DNA of 8,622 nt from Opitutia bacterium UBA5964. GTDB taxonomy: Bacteria > Verrucomicrobiota > Verrucomicrobiia > Opitutales > Coraliomargaritaceae. The position numbers were made by a program, and so were the translations under genes. The notes below the pieces were generated by a model. It saw only the letters and a list, made by a program, of their open reading frames with translations, ran no database searches and was not told the DNA's origin. Location of the stretch: assembly GCA_002430605.1 (NCBI GenBank), contig DJBY01000064.1, positions 1-8,622 on the forward strand, read 5' to 3'. Below are positions 1 to 8,600 of this stretch, in pieces. Numbering within the stretch: the first letter of the stretch is position 1; every line of letters begins with the position of its first letter.

Positions 1-107
1 CGACAAGAGTGTCGCTTCTACCTATCGTAAAATTTATTCGACGTTCCGCGTTCGAAGTTCAACGTTGCTTGGCCATCTCCGGCAGACCTCCGTCGAAGTT
101 CCTCAAA
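1..107. repeat. Upstream flank of trpE with short degenerate repeats
   Basis: This is the partial intergenic region before trpE. Positions 1-14 form a small hairpin, CGACA-AGAG-TGTCG. A ten-base motif recurs three times: TTCGACGTTC at 37-46, TTCGAAGTTC at 51-60 and GTCGAAGTTC at 92-101. A partly complementary TTCAACGTTG sits at 58-67. No strong promoter or Shine-Dalgarno sequence is visible before the trpE ATG. The trpE frame stays open through this stretch back to a GTG at 9, but the encoded residues do not look like the TrpE family. The repeats could be operator half-sites or remnants of a dispersed intergenic repeat; I cannot tell which. Confidence 0.35.
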
Positions 108-1598
108 ATGAATATTCAACCTTCCAGATCCGTATTCGAAGCTCTCGCTAAGCAAGGTAACACCGTGCCTGTATATCTTGACCTGACCGCAGACTGCGAA
201 ACGCCGCTGGGAGCCTATTCAAAGATTCGCGAAGACGGCCCAGCGTTCCTATTTGAGTCGATCGTCGGCGGCGAACGCGTCAGCCGCTTCTCCTTTTTAG
301 GCAGCAACCCGCGTAAGGTGATCCGAGTCTTTGCGGACGAGGTTACGATTACACACAAAAGCGGCAAGGTTGAGACACTCGAGACCCCCGAAGATCCGCT
401 CAAGATCATCGAGGCCGAAATGGCCCGCTACCAGCCCGTACACCTGCCAGGCATGCCGCCATTTACTGGAGGTGCTGTCGGATTTGTCGGTCACGAGTAT
501 GTACACTACATCGAGCCCACGATTCCAAAGCCTGTGGAGAATCCGCTGAAAGTGCCCATTTTATATTATCTGATCACCGATTCGGTCGTGATCTTCGACC
601 ACGTGCGCCAAGTGCTGCGCGTTTGTGTCAACGCCCACATCGAAGACGACGAAACTGTGGCTTATGATCGAGCCGTCGCGGAAATTGTGAATATCTGTGA
701 ACAACTCGATAAGCCCCAGCCGCTGACGCACCGGGAACTCTCTGATCCCGGTGAAATTACAGTGCCAGCCGGCAACTTCACACAAGACCGATTTAAGGCC
801 GCGGTCGACACCGTCAAAGAATACATCCGCTCAGGAGACGTCATTCAAACCGTTCTATCACAACGCTTTAAAAAGGAATTCAAACCCAGCCCGGTTGACC
901 TCTACCGCGCCCTGCGCACTGTCAATCCGTCTCCCTACATGTTTTTGATGGAAGATGCCGATTTCTCGGTAGTCGGCGCGTCTCCTGAAGTACATGTTCG
1001 TCTCACTGACGATAAGGTAGAAATCCGCCCAATCGCAGGTACAAGGCACCGCGGAAAGGACGAAGCGGAAGACCGGGCGTTAGAAAAAGACCTCCTTGCC
1101 GACGAGAAAGAACGAGCGGAGCACCTCATGCTCGTCGATTTAGCCCGCAATGACATCGGTCGCGTCTGTGAATACGGCTCCATACATGTGCCGGACTATA
1201 TGACTATCGAACGTTATTCACACGTTATGCACATTGTTTCGCAAGTGGTAGGAACGATCTCTAAAGATAAAACCGCATACGACTTGATGCGCGCCACTTT
1301 CCCTGCAGGCACGCTCAGCGGAGCGCCTAAAGTCCGAGCACTACAAATTATTGCCGAGCTCGAACAAAGCCAACGCGGCGTCTACGGCGGTGCACTCGGC
1401 TATTTTGGCTACGAGGGCAATCACGACTCTTGCATCGGCATTCGCACCGCAGTGATCAAGGATGGCAACATCTACATCCAGTCTGGCGCTGGTATCGTGG
1501 CGGATTCCGTGCCAGAAAATGAATTCATGGAGACGGTAAATAAAGCCAAAGGGATGCTCAAAGCCGTATCCCTGGCCGAAGAAATGTTTAAAAAATAG
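108..1598 (+). CDS. trpE: Anthranilate synthase component I (TrpE)
   Basis: The 496-residue product is the large subunit of anthranilate synthase. It converts chorismate to anthranilate, the first committed step of tryptophan synthesis, using ammonia supplied by the TrpG glutaminase. Numbered from the ATG at 108, the N-terminal domain (about 15-170) carries LFES (48-51) and RFSFLG (60-65), the region that binds feedback tryptophan in known enzymes. The chorismate-binding domain (about 225-485) carries NPSPYMF (273-279), GASPE (290-294), PIAGTR (308-313), DLARND (344-349), FPAGTLSGAPK (398-408) and GAGIVADS (460-467). Length and motif order are normal and the enzyme looks intact. The tryptophan-binding elements favour TrpE over the related PabB. 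The start at 108 was chosen because typical homologues begin about there; the in-frame GTG at 9 would add 33 unrelated residues. No good Shine-Dalgarno precedes either start. No trpG or other trp gene lies in the window, so the partner subunit is encoded elsewhere or to the left. Confidence 0.95.
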   Translation: MNIQPSRSVFEALAKQGNTVPVYLDLTADCETPLGAYSKIREDGPAFLFESIVGGERVSRFSFLGSNPRKVIRVFADEVTITHKSGKVETLETPEDPLKIIEAEMARYQPVHLPGMPPFTGGAVGFVGHEYVHYIEPTIPKPVENPLKVPILYYLITDSVVIFDHVRQVLRVCVNAHIEDDETVAYDRAVAEIVNICEQLDKPQPLTHRELSDPGEITVPAGNFTQDRFKAAVDTVKEYIRSGDVIQTVLSQRFKKEFKPSPVDLYRALRTVNPSPYMFLMEDADFSVVGASPEVHVRLTDDKVEIRPIAGTRHRGKDEAEDRALEKDLLADEKERAEHLMLVDLARNDIGRVCEYGSIHVPDYMTIERYSHVMHIVSQVVGTISKDKTAYDLMRATFPAGTLSGAPKVRALQIIAELEQSQRGVYGGALGYFGYEGNHDSCIGIRTAVIKDGNIYIQSGAGIVADSVPENEFMETVNKAKGMLKAVSLAEEMFKK

Positions 1599-1617
1599 CA
1601 GAATGCTAGTTTTTTTT
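1590..1617 (+). terminator. Putative intrinsic terminator overlapping the trpE stop codon
   Basis: The TAG stop is the first half of a hairpin, TAGCA-GAA-TGCTA (1596-1608), followed by G and eight T residues (1610-1617). The preceding six A residues (1590-1595) can extend pairing into the T-tract. The stem is only five strong pairs, so termination may be partial. If it works, the sigma gene is transcribed from its own promoter rather than by read-through. Confidence 0.5.
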
Positions 1618-1677
1618 GTAAGGGGCGTTAGGTATCTCCGATAGTTTTGTGCGTTTAGGGAATAGCATTCTCTGGCA

Positions 1678-1697
1678 GCTGTTCTTATTAGAACAGC
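1678..1697. promoter_or_regulatory. Palindromic operator candidate upstream of the sigma gene
   Basis: This is a perfect 8-bp inverted repeat with a four-base centre: GCTGTTCT-TATT-AGAACAGC. It ends two bases before a TACAAT hexamer, placing it over the expected -35/spacer region, a usual repressor position. The core reads TGTTC-N6-GAACA. The LexA motif described for Verrucomicrobia is, as I recall it, TGTTC-N4-GAACA, so the half-sites match but the spacing is two bases too long. A LexA-family or other dimeric regulator is possible, and so is a simple RNA hairpin. Confidence 0.45.
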
Positions 1698-1699
1698 GT

Positions 1700-1705
1700 T
1701 ACAAT
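1700..1705 (+). promoter_or_regulatory. Possible -10 box of the sigma-gene promoter
   Basis: TACAAT matches the TATAAT consensus at five of six positions and lies 28 bases before the sigma ATG, which would give a leader of about 22 nt. No good -35 hexamer is found at 16-18 bp spacing. CTGGCA (1672-1677) is the nearest resemblance but sits 22 bp away. A promoter depending on an activator or an unusual sigma is possible. Confidence 0.35.
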
Positions 1706-1733
1706 AATATCAACTATCGAACCCTAGCGAAAT

Positions 1734-2759
1734 ATGGCACAAAGACTGGCAAAATCGACACCTATCAACCGTTTAAGCCATACGCACTCGACAGTGCCTC
1801 GCGCCAATAACGAGACCATTGAAGCCATTACCGATGTACGTGAATTGCCCTCCAAAGATCGCAACGTCATGCGCACTTACATGCAGGAGATTGGCAAGAC
1901 CCCTCTCTTGACCGCAAAGGAAGAAGTCGCGTTGGCGGCTCGCATTCAGAAAGGCGACAAAGCCGCCCGCGACCGCATGATTTCCGCGAACCTGCGCCTC
2001 GTTGTCAAAATCGCTCATGACTATAATAATTTTGGCCTGCCATTGCTCGACCTCATCAGCGAAGGCAACATCGGCCTGATTAAAGCCGTCGAACGCTTTG
2101 ATCCCGCCAAAGGCGGCAAGCTCAGCACTTACGCCGCATGGTGGATCAAGCAATCAATCAAGCGCGCACTCGCCAATCAGAGCAAAACCATCCGCCTGCC
2201 AGTGCACCTCGTCGATAAGATCGCGAAAATGCGCCGCATCACCGCGAGCCTAGCGGACGAACTCGACCGTGAACCCTCCGACGACGAAATCGCCTACGAC
2301 ATGGGCATGCCAGTCAACAAAGTGGCACACCTCAAGTCTGTCAGCGTGCGCCCTTCCTCGCTCGATGCCCCCGTCGGCGTCGATGGCGATACCAGCTTTG
2401 GCGAACTCGTCGGAGATGAAAACCAGACGACACCACTGGAAAATCTTCAGCAAAAATCGATTCATAATGACATCCAATCCGTCATCGCACTGCTTGATGA
2501 GCGCGAGGGCGAGATCATCCGTTTGCGCTTCGGCCTCGACGGCGACCATCCACTCACACTCGAAGAGGTTGGAGAAGCCTTTAAGATTACTCGCGAACGC
2601 GTGCGCCAAATCCAAACAATCGCCATTCACAAGATGCGTCGCATCATGACTGAAAATGAACGGCAGCGCAGCAAAACTGAAGTGAAGCAAGAGCACATCA
2701 AACAAAAGCGGATGGAGGTCTTACAAAAGTTCTTCGCCGAACAAGCTGCCAGCCACTGA
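1734..2759 (+). CDS. Sigma-70-family RNA polymerase sigma factor, RpoD/RpoS-like (probably group 2)
   Basis: This 341-residue protein directs RNA polymerase to promoters. Region 1.2 lies at about 44-76, region 2 at 80-155 (core-binding NLRLVVKIA at 86-94, DLISEGNIGLIKAVERFDP at 106-124, melting/-10 segment STYAAWWIKQ at 131-140), region 3 at 158-235 and region 4 at 245-305, with the -35-binding helix around TRERVRQIQ (286-294). Region 1.1, present in many primary sigmas, is absent. Against E. coli sigma-70, the -10-contacting Gln437 is kept (Gln140), Thr440 is Lys (Lys143) and Glu458 is Asp (Asp161). VRQIQ resembles RpoS rather than the IRQIE of sigma-70. A Lys/Glu/Gln-rich tail of about 37 residues (305-341) extends beyond region 4. 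These traits favour an alternative, stress or stationary-phase type sigma, though a divergent primary sigma is not excluded. The ATG at 1734 has no clear Shine-Dalgarno. It is the only gene between two terminators. Confidence 0.92.
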   Translation: MAQRLAKSTPINRLSHTHSTVPRANNETIEAITDVRELPSKDRNVMRTYMQEIGKTPLLTAKEEVALAARIQKGDKAARDRMISANLRLVVKIAHDYNNFGLPLLDLISEGNIGLIKAVERFDPAKGGKLSTYAAWWIKQSIKRALANQSKTIRLPVHLVDKIAKMRRITASLADELDREPSDDEIAYDMGMPVNKVAHLKSVSVRPSSLDAPVGVDGDTSFGELVGDENQTTPLENLQQKSIHNDIQSVIALLDEREGEIIRLRFGLDGDHPLTLEEVGEAFKITRERVRQIQTIAIHKMRRIMTENERQRSKTEVKQEHIKQKRMEVLQKFFAEQAASH

Positions 2760-2787
2760 GTTATCTCCTTTTCCATGGGGATATCAG

Positions 2788-2819
2788 CCCCTCGGCCCTT
2801 TTAGCCGAAGGGTTTTTTT
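2788..2819 (+). terminator. Intrinsic terminator of the sigma-factor gene
   Basis: A 9-bp stem with one C/A mismatch, CCCCTCGGC (2788-2796) with GCCGAAGGG (2804-2812), encloses a 7-nt loop and is followed by seven T residues (2813-2819). It begins 28 bases after the sigma stop codon. There is no T-tract in the opposite direction, so it should not terminate the convergent lnt transcript efficiently. Confidence 0.9.
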
Positions 2820-2830
2820 GTGCCTGATTC

Positions 2831-2896
2831 TAGGAGTGAGCCTTGGCACACCCGACGCCATGCAAATCGGAACGGGCGTGCCAAGGCTCGCCCCTA
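2831..2896. repeat. 66-bp imperfect palindrome (REP-like intergenic repeat)
   Basis: The arms GAGCCTTGGCAC (2838-2849) and GTGCCAAGGCTC (2878-2889) are perfect complements. Pairing continues inward after one mismatch (CCCG 2851-2854 with CGGG 2873-2876) and outward with two imperfect positions (TAGG 2831-2834 with CCTA 2893-2896). The central 18 bases are unpaired. It fills most of the gap between the convergent sigma and lnt genes, ending 8 bases before the lnt stop. No transposase or flanking duplication is seen. The outer bases GCCCCTAC resemble dispersed intergenic palindromes known from several environmental phyla. It could be a REP/MITE-like element, and as RNA it would protect or pause 3' ends of either transcript. 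Confidence 0.7.
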
Positions 2897-2904
2897 CATC
2901 ATAA

Positions 2905-4524
2905 CTACCCCTTGCGCTGTAACACCCGCCCGACTCCGAGCGCAATCACAACGAAGCCACTACAGAGCGCCACACACCAATCGCCGTGACGCGTGTAAAA
3001 GCTCTGCTGCCGCATCCATTCTTCGAACTGCACCACTGTGTAGTTACCGCCTCCGCGAAAATACACGCTACCGTGCTCATCATACAAGACGTCACGCACC
3101 GTGCCGTAGCAATCAATCCAGCCGCTCCAACCACCATTGCCGCAGCGCATCACGGGCCGACGATTCTCCACCGCTCGTAGCACTGAGTGCGCCGCATGTT
3201 GAGGCGCACCGCCCTCTTCACCATACCACGCATTATTGGTCGCCACGAAAAACACCTGCGCGCCTGCGCGTGCGCTCTGCCTCGCTAAGCTGGGAAACAC
3301 ATCTTCATAGCAAACCAAGCAGCCTATTTTCACGGTTTCTTCGCCAATCGAAAGTTCGATCAAGCTCGGATCAGTCCCCGGCACGAAATTACCGCCCACT
3401 GGCACGACCTTTGAGATAAAGCCAAACGGCTTCGGCACAAACTCGCCAAACGGCACCAGCTCGCGCTTTACATAAAACATATCCGACAGCCCCACCTCTG
3501 GCTCGACTAGAAACGCCCCATTGTACCACAGATTCGCCTCACGATCCACTGCGAGATTCCCCATTAAAATTGGCTTACCAATCTCATCCACCAGCGCTTC
3601 GACTCGTGCCTGCATCTGCGGGTAACCTTTCACTGGCCACGGCGTCGCCGCCTCCGGCCACAGCACCACATCGCTCTCCAGGCTCGCCACAAACTGTGTC
3701 TGCCGCTCCAAAATGTTCAAATTCACCAGCTCCTGCGACTCATCCCACTTAAGCTCTGGCGCAATATAGGGCTGCACCACCGCCGCCGTAAACAATGTCA
3801 CACTCGTATCACGCTGCGGTAGCGACTTGAGAAACACAAAAATGCACACGCCCAGCAACGCCATCGCCACATACAGATCCAGACTGAACCAACCCGACCA
3901 CAGCTTGCGCTCCTTAATGACCACACGATTACGCAAAGTCTGCGCGATACAAAAATTGAAATAGATCAGCAAGAACGACACCCCATAAGCTCCCGTCCAC
4001 GCCGCAATCTGCAACACCACCGGTCGCTCCCATTGACTCAGCGATAGCGGTGCCCACGGAAAGCCCCACAGAAACCATGTGCGCGACCATTCGAGTACCA
4101 CCCACGCGCCCGCCAGTCCCGCAAAGGCGACAGCCCGCCACAGAAACGAACGATTCGCCACTAAAGGCAATAACCAGCGCACCAACAATACCCACACCAT
4201 GAAGATCGCCGCGAGGATGCCGGAGAGAGCCACCGTGCCAAACCACGTTACATGCCGCAGCCAGACCAAAATCGCAAACCAGGCAACCCAACCCGTGGCC
4301 AATGCCACCACCACGGTCAACCGCCGACTCGGCTGCGTATAGAGCCACAGAATCAGAGGGATAAACGCAATATAAGCGGCCTCCGCGAATTCAAACGGCG
4401 GAATCGACAGGACCCAGGACAGCGCAGAGAGACCCCCCGCGAGTAGGCCCCACCATGGCGAGCGCACAACGCGCAGAGACTCCTCTACGCTTGATTCATT
4501 GGTTTCCTCTGCAAGCTTTATCAT
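2905..4524 (-). CDS. lnt: Apolipoprotein N-acyltransferase (Lnt)
   Basis: This integral inner-membrane enzyme adds the third acyl chain to the N-terminal cysteine of lipoproteins, using phospholipid as donor; it is the last step after Lgt and LspA. The 539-residue product (E. coli form about 512) has around seven hydrophobic segments in residues 24-235, a periplasmic nitrilase-fold domain (about 240-500) and a final membrane segment (about 516-534), the expected layout. The catalytic triad is visible as Glu291 (WPEA), Lys353 (YVKRELVPFGEFVP) and Cys405 (CYEDVF), with the supporting Glu361 and Glu407. NNAWYG (430-435) and the segment GNGGWSGWID (462-471) are tryptophan-rich compared with the E. 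coli counterpart. The ATG at 4524 precedes a short polar leader before the first membrane helix. Only a weak AAGG lies upstream. The gene is monocistronic, convergent with the sigma gene and divergent from the SHD1-like gene. The function call is secure. Confidence 0.96.
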   Translation of the reverse strand: MIKLAEETNESSVEESLRVVRSPWWGLLAGGLSALSWVLSIPPFEFAEAAYIAFIPLILWLYTQPSRRLTVVVALATGWVAWFAILVWLRHVTWFGTVALSGILAAIFMVWVLLVRWLLPLVANRSFLWRAVAFAGLAGAWVVLEWSRTWFLWGFPWAPLSLSQWERPVVLQIAAWTGAYGVSFLLIYFNFCIAQTLRNRVVIKERKLWSGWFSLDLYVAMALLGVCIFVFLKSLPQRDTSVTLFTAAVVQPYIAPELKWDESQELVNLNILERQTQFVASLESDVVLWPEAATPWPVKGYPQMQARVEALVDEIGKPILMGNLAVDREANLWYNGAFLVEPEVGLSDMFYVKRELVPFGEFVPKPFGFISKVVPVGGNFVPGTDPSLIELSIGEETVKIGCLVCYEDVFPSLARQSARAGAQVFFVATNNAWYGEEGGAPQHAAHSVLRAVENRRPVMRCGNGGWSGWIDCYGTVRDVLYDEHGSVYFRGGGNYTVVQFEEWMRQQSFYTRHGDWCVALCSGFVVIALGVGRVLQRKG

Positions 4525-4684
4525 ACGGTCTTGGCCTTGAAATTCCTCAATCCCTGAGTCAGCAGAATTCCCAATCTGACCAAGATGACAACACTGATAA
4601 AAATCATCGCGTGAAAATTGTTTTCAAATCGATCGTTGTAAGCATCGTAGCAACTTCAACCATCGACTCCCAGAGATTCGCCCC
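4525..4684. promoter_or_regulatory. Divergent intergenic region between lnt and the SHD1-like gene
   Basis: These 160 bp should hold the promoters of both flanking genes. The clearest element is the short palindrome TGAAAA-TTG-TTTTCA (4612-4626). On the minus strand it overlaps a -35-like TTGAAA (4622-4627), but no convincing -10 hexamer follows at normal spacing. No strong promoter is visible on the plus strand. A regulator-binding site shared by the two genes is possible but unproven. Confidence 0.3.
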
Positions 4685-5161
4685 ATGACTCGTTTCCTTT
4701 CCATCCCTCTCCTGCTCGCTACCTGTGCCCTCTGCTTCGTTGCTGGCTACAAATTGGGTAAAGAATCACAACCGCCAGCACCCATCGTCGCCGAAAGGAT
4801 CGCTGAGCAAGCACCGATTCGGCAGCTCACCGACGCCAGTGCCCAGCCGCCAATCGCTCCGCCAGCACCCAAAGACGAACCGGTTCAAAATCCTTTTGCA
4901 GTTCGGGCAAAAGAGCCGCTTCAAACATTTTTCGATAAGAATGAGCGCACGCTCGTTGCCCAGATTCTGGAAGTCAAAGCAGACTCATTGAAAATTCGCC
5001 GCCAAGCCGATGGTGCAGAACTCGAACTGCCGGTCGCAATGCTCTCGGCCGAGGACCAGGCATTTGCAGCTTATCTGTGGGAGCATGCGCCAAAGAAAAG
5101 TAATTCGCCCGCGCCCAGCCGATCGATGGAAGACAAGATTTGGGACGAGCTGTTTAAGTAA
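4685..5161 (+). CDS. Small membrane-anchored protein with SHD1-like domain
   Basis: The 158-residue product starts with a hydrophobic helix (about 5-22) that looks like an uncleaved signal anchor. LATC (11-14) resembles a lipobox but has Thr before the Cys, so lipoprotein processing is doubtful. A Pro/Ala/Gln-rich linker (about 28-75) follows, then a compact beta-rich unit (about 84-134) with RTLVAQILEV, DSLKIRR, LELPVAMLSAEDQ and a closing helix. This matches the SHD1-like fold (related to the SLA1 homology domain) that is frequent in secreted proteins of Planctomycetota and Verrucomicrobiota, where its role is poorly defined. After a short Ser/Pro spacer, the protein ends in an acidic-aromatic tail, MEDKIWDELFK, which may be a binding motif. 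It most likely faces the periplasm or outer envelope. The only ATG that gives the signal anchor is at 4685, and it lacks a clear Shine-Dalgarno. No specific function can be assigned. Confidence 0.75.
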   Translation: MTRFLSIPLLLATCALCFVAGYKLGKESQPPAPIVAERIAEQAPIRQLTDASAQPPIAPPAPKDEPVQNPFAVRAKEPLQTFFDKNERTLVAQILEVKADSLKIRRQADGAELELPVAMLSAEDQAFAAYLWEHAPKKSNSPAPSRSMEDKIWDELFK

Positions 5162-5207
5162 GTGGCCGCAGCAATAGAAAGTAGATGCGACTGCCACTCT
5201 AAACACA

Positions 5208-5239
5208 AAAAAGCACAGGCTAAACGACCTGTGCTTTTT
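5208..5239. terminator. Bidirectional terminator between the SHD1-like gene and secA
   Basis: A perfect 12-bp stem, AAAAAGCACAGG (5208-5219) with CCTGTGCTTTTT (5228-5239), encloses an 8-nt loop. T-tracts occur on both strands because the stem begins with an A-run and ends with a T-run. It lies 46 bp after the plus-strand gene and 21 bp after the secA stop, so it serves both convergent transcripts. Confidence 0.93.
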
Positions 5240-5260
5240 GATAAACGTACGCTATGCGAG

Positions 5261-8278
<3,018 letters not shown>

Positions 8279-8383
8279 GAGACCTAATGTATGCGGTTAC
8301 TGAATGAGATTATGCGCAGATTTCAGCTCACGGAGGACACCGGAAATGCGCAAAGGATCAGAAAATGGTGAAACTAGCGCCCG

Positions 8384-8411
8384 CTGGCAAGTGTGTTTCC
8401 CCCACTATAAT
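8384..8411 (+). promoter_or_regulatory. Possible rightward sigma-70 promoter
   Basis: A perfect TATAAT (8406-8411) follows CTGGCA (8384-8389), which matches the -35 consensus at four of six positions, at 16 bp spacing. It points away from secA. Downstream are ATG at 8428 and a 14-codon reading frame, MKVRNHNAHQVSLA, ending at 8472. GGAGG (8414-8418) lies at a ribosome-site distance but would fall at or before the predicted transcription start. The transcript could be a small RNA or a gene beyond the window, or the match may be chance. Confidence 0.3.
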
Positions 8412-8470
8412 ACGGAGGCGTAGAAGCATGAAGGTGAGAAACCACAACGCGCATCAGGTTTCTTTGGCAT

Positions 8471-8501
8471 AAAAAACGCAGGATGCTCTCAAAGCACCAG
8501 C
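8471..8501 (-). terminator. Terminator-like hairpin upstream of secA
   Basis: Read on the minus strand, GCTGGTGCT pairs imperfectly with AGCATCCTGC around a 5-nt loop (one mismatch, one bulge), followed by one G and six T residues. It probably ends a leftward transcript entering from beyond the window, or it could act as an attenuator in a long secA leader. It lies about 190 bp before the secA ATG. Confidence 0.45.
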
Positions 8502-8538
8502 ACGACGCTATTTCTCACCGCGTAAACGCTATGCGCAC

Positions 8539-8570
8539 GCGGAGGCGCGGAGGCGTGGAGGCACGGAGGC
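8539..8570. repeat. Four tandem GGAGGC octamers
   Basis: Four head-to-tail 8-bp units of the form NYGGAGGC run without interruption: GCGGAGGC twice, GTGGAGGC, then ACGGAGGC. An isolated identical ACGGAGGC occurs at 8412-8419 and a partial ACGGAGGA at 8330-8337, so the motif is enriched through this intergenic region. Similar GGAGGC strings are common between genes of Verrucomicrobiota and Planctomycetota, as far as I recall; their function is unknown. Confidence 0.8.
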
Positions 8571-8600
8571 TTCCACTGCACAGAACCGAAGCTCCGTGCC
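8560..8600. repeat. Stem-loop adjoining the octamer array
   Basis: GGCACGGAGGCTTC (8560-8573) pairs with GAAGCTCCGTGCC (8588-8600) over 13 bp with one bulged G, around a 14-nt loop. The 5' arm is built from the last octamer unit, and the 3' arm continues into TTCGTGGC. Together with the array this looks like one copy of a dispersed palindromic repeat that continues toward the window edge. No T-tract follows, so it is not a typical terminator. Confidence 0.65.

Larger units (their letters stand above)
1600..1726 (+). promoter_or_regulatory. Inverted-repeat-rich leader of the sigma-factor gene
   Basis: The gap between trpE and the sigma gene has several long-range complementary arms: AGAATGCTA (1600-1608) with TAGCATTCT (1663-1671), CGATAGTT (1639-1646) with AACTATCG (1712-1719), and TAGGG (1656-1660) with CCCTA (1722-1726). 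The last two pairs interleave like a pseudoknot, and their 3' arms lie 8-22 bases before the sigma ATG, so folding could cover the ribosome entry site. This matters only if transcription starts upstream of about 1639. The pattern is seen directly; a regulatory role is inference. Confidence 0.3.

Noticed and set aside
9..107. N-terminal extension of trpE from a GTG at 9
   Set aside because: The 33 extra residues do not resemble TrpE, homologues typically begin near the ATG at 108, and the stretch overlaps short DNA repeats.
1734..2759. Housekeeping rpoD
   Set aside because: Region 1.1 is absent, a key region 2.4 residue is changed and region 4.2 is RpoS-like, so I did not assign the rpoD symbol, though this cannot be excluded without the rest of the genome.
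2820..3419. 199-codon plus-strand frame across the palindrome and the end of lnt
   Set aside because: It is Arg/Ser/His-rich low-complexity sequence antisense to lnt and opens inside the terminator T-tract region.
8385..8399. Sigma-54 promoter (TGGCAAG-N4-TTTC)
   Set aside because: The essential -12 GC is replaced by TC and position 6 differs; a sigma-70 type TATAAT directly downstream explains the region better.
8358..8470. SecM-like leader peptide upstream of secA
   Set aside because: The minus-strand frames of 21-26 codons have no ribosome site, no arrest-like motif and no signal peptide.
8428..8472. Ribosomal protein L36 gene
   Set aside because: Only MKVRN matches; the frame stops after 14 codons and lacks the basic core of L36.
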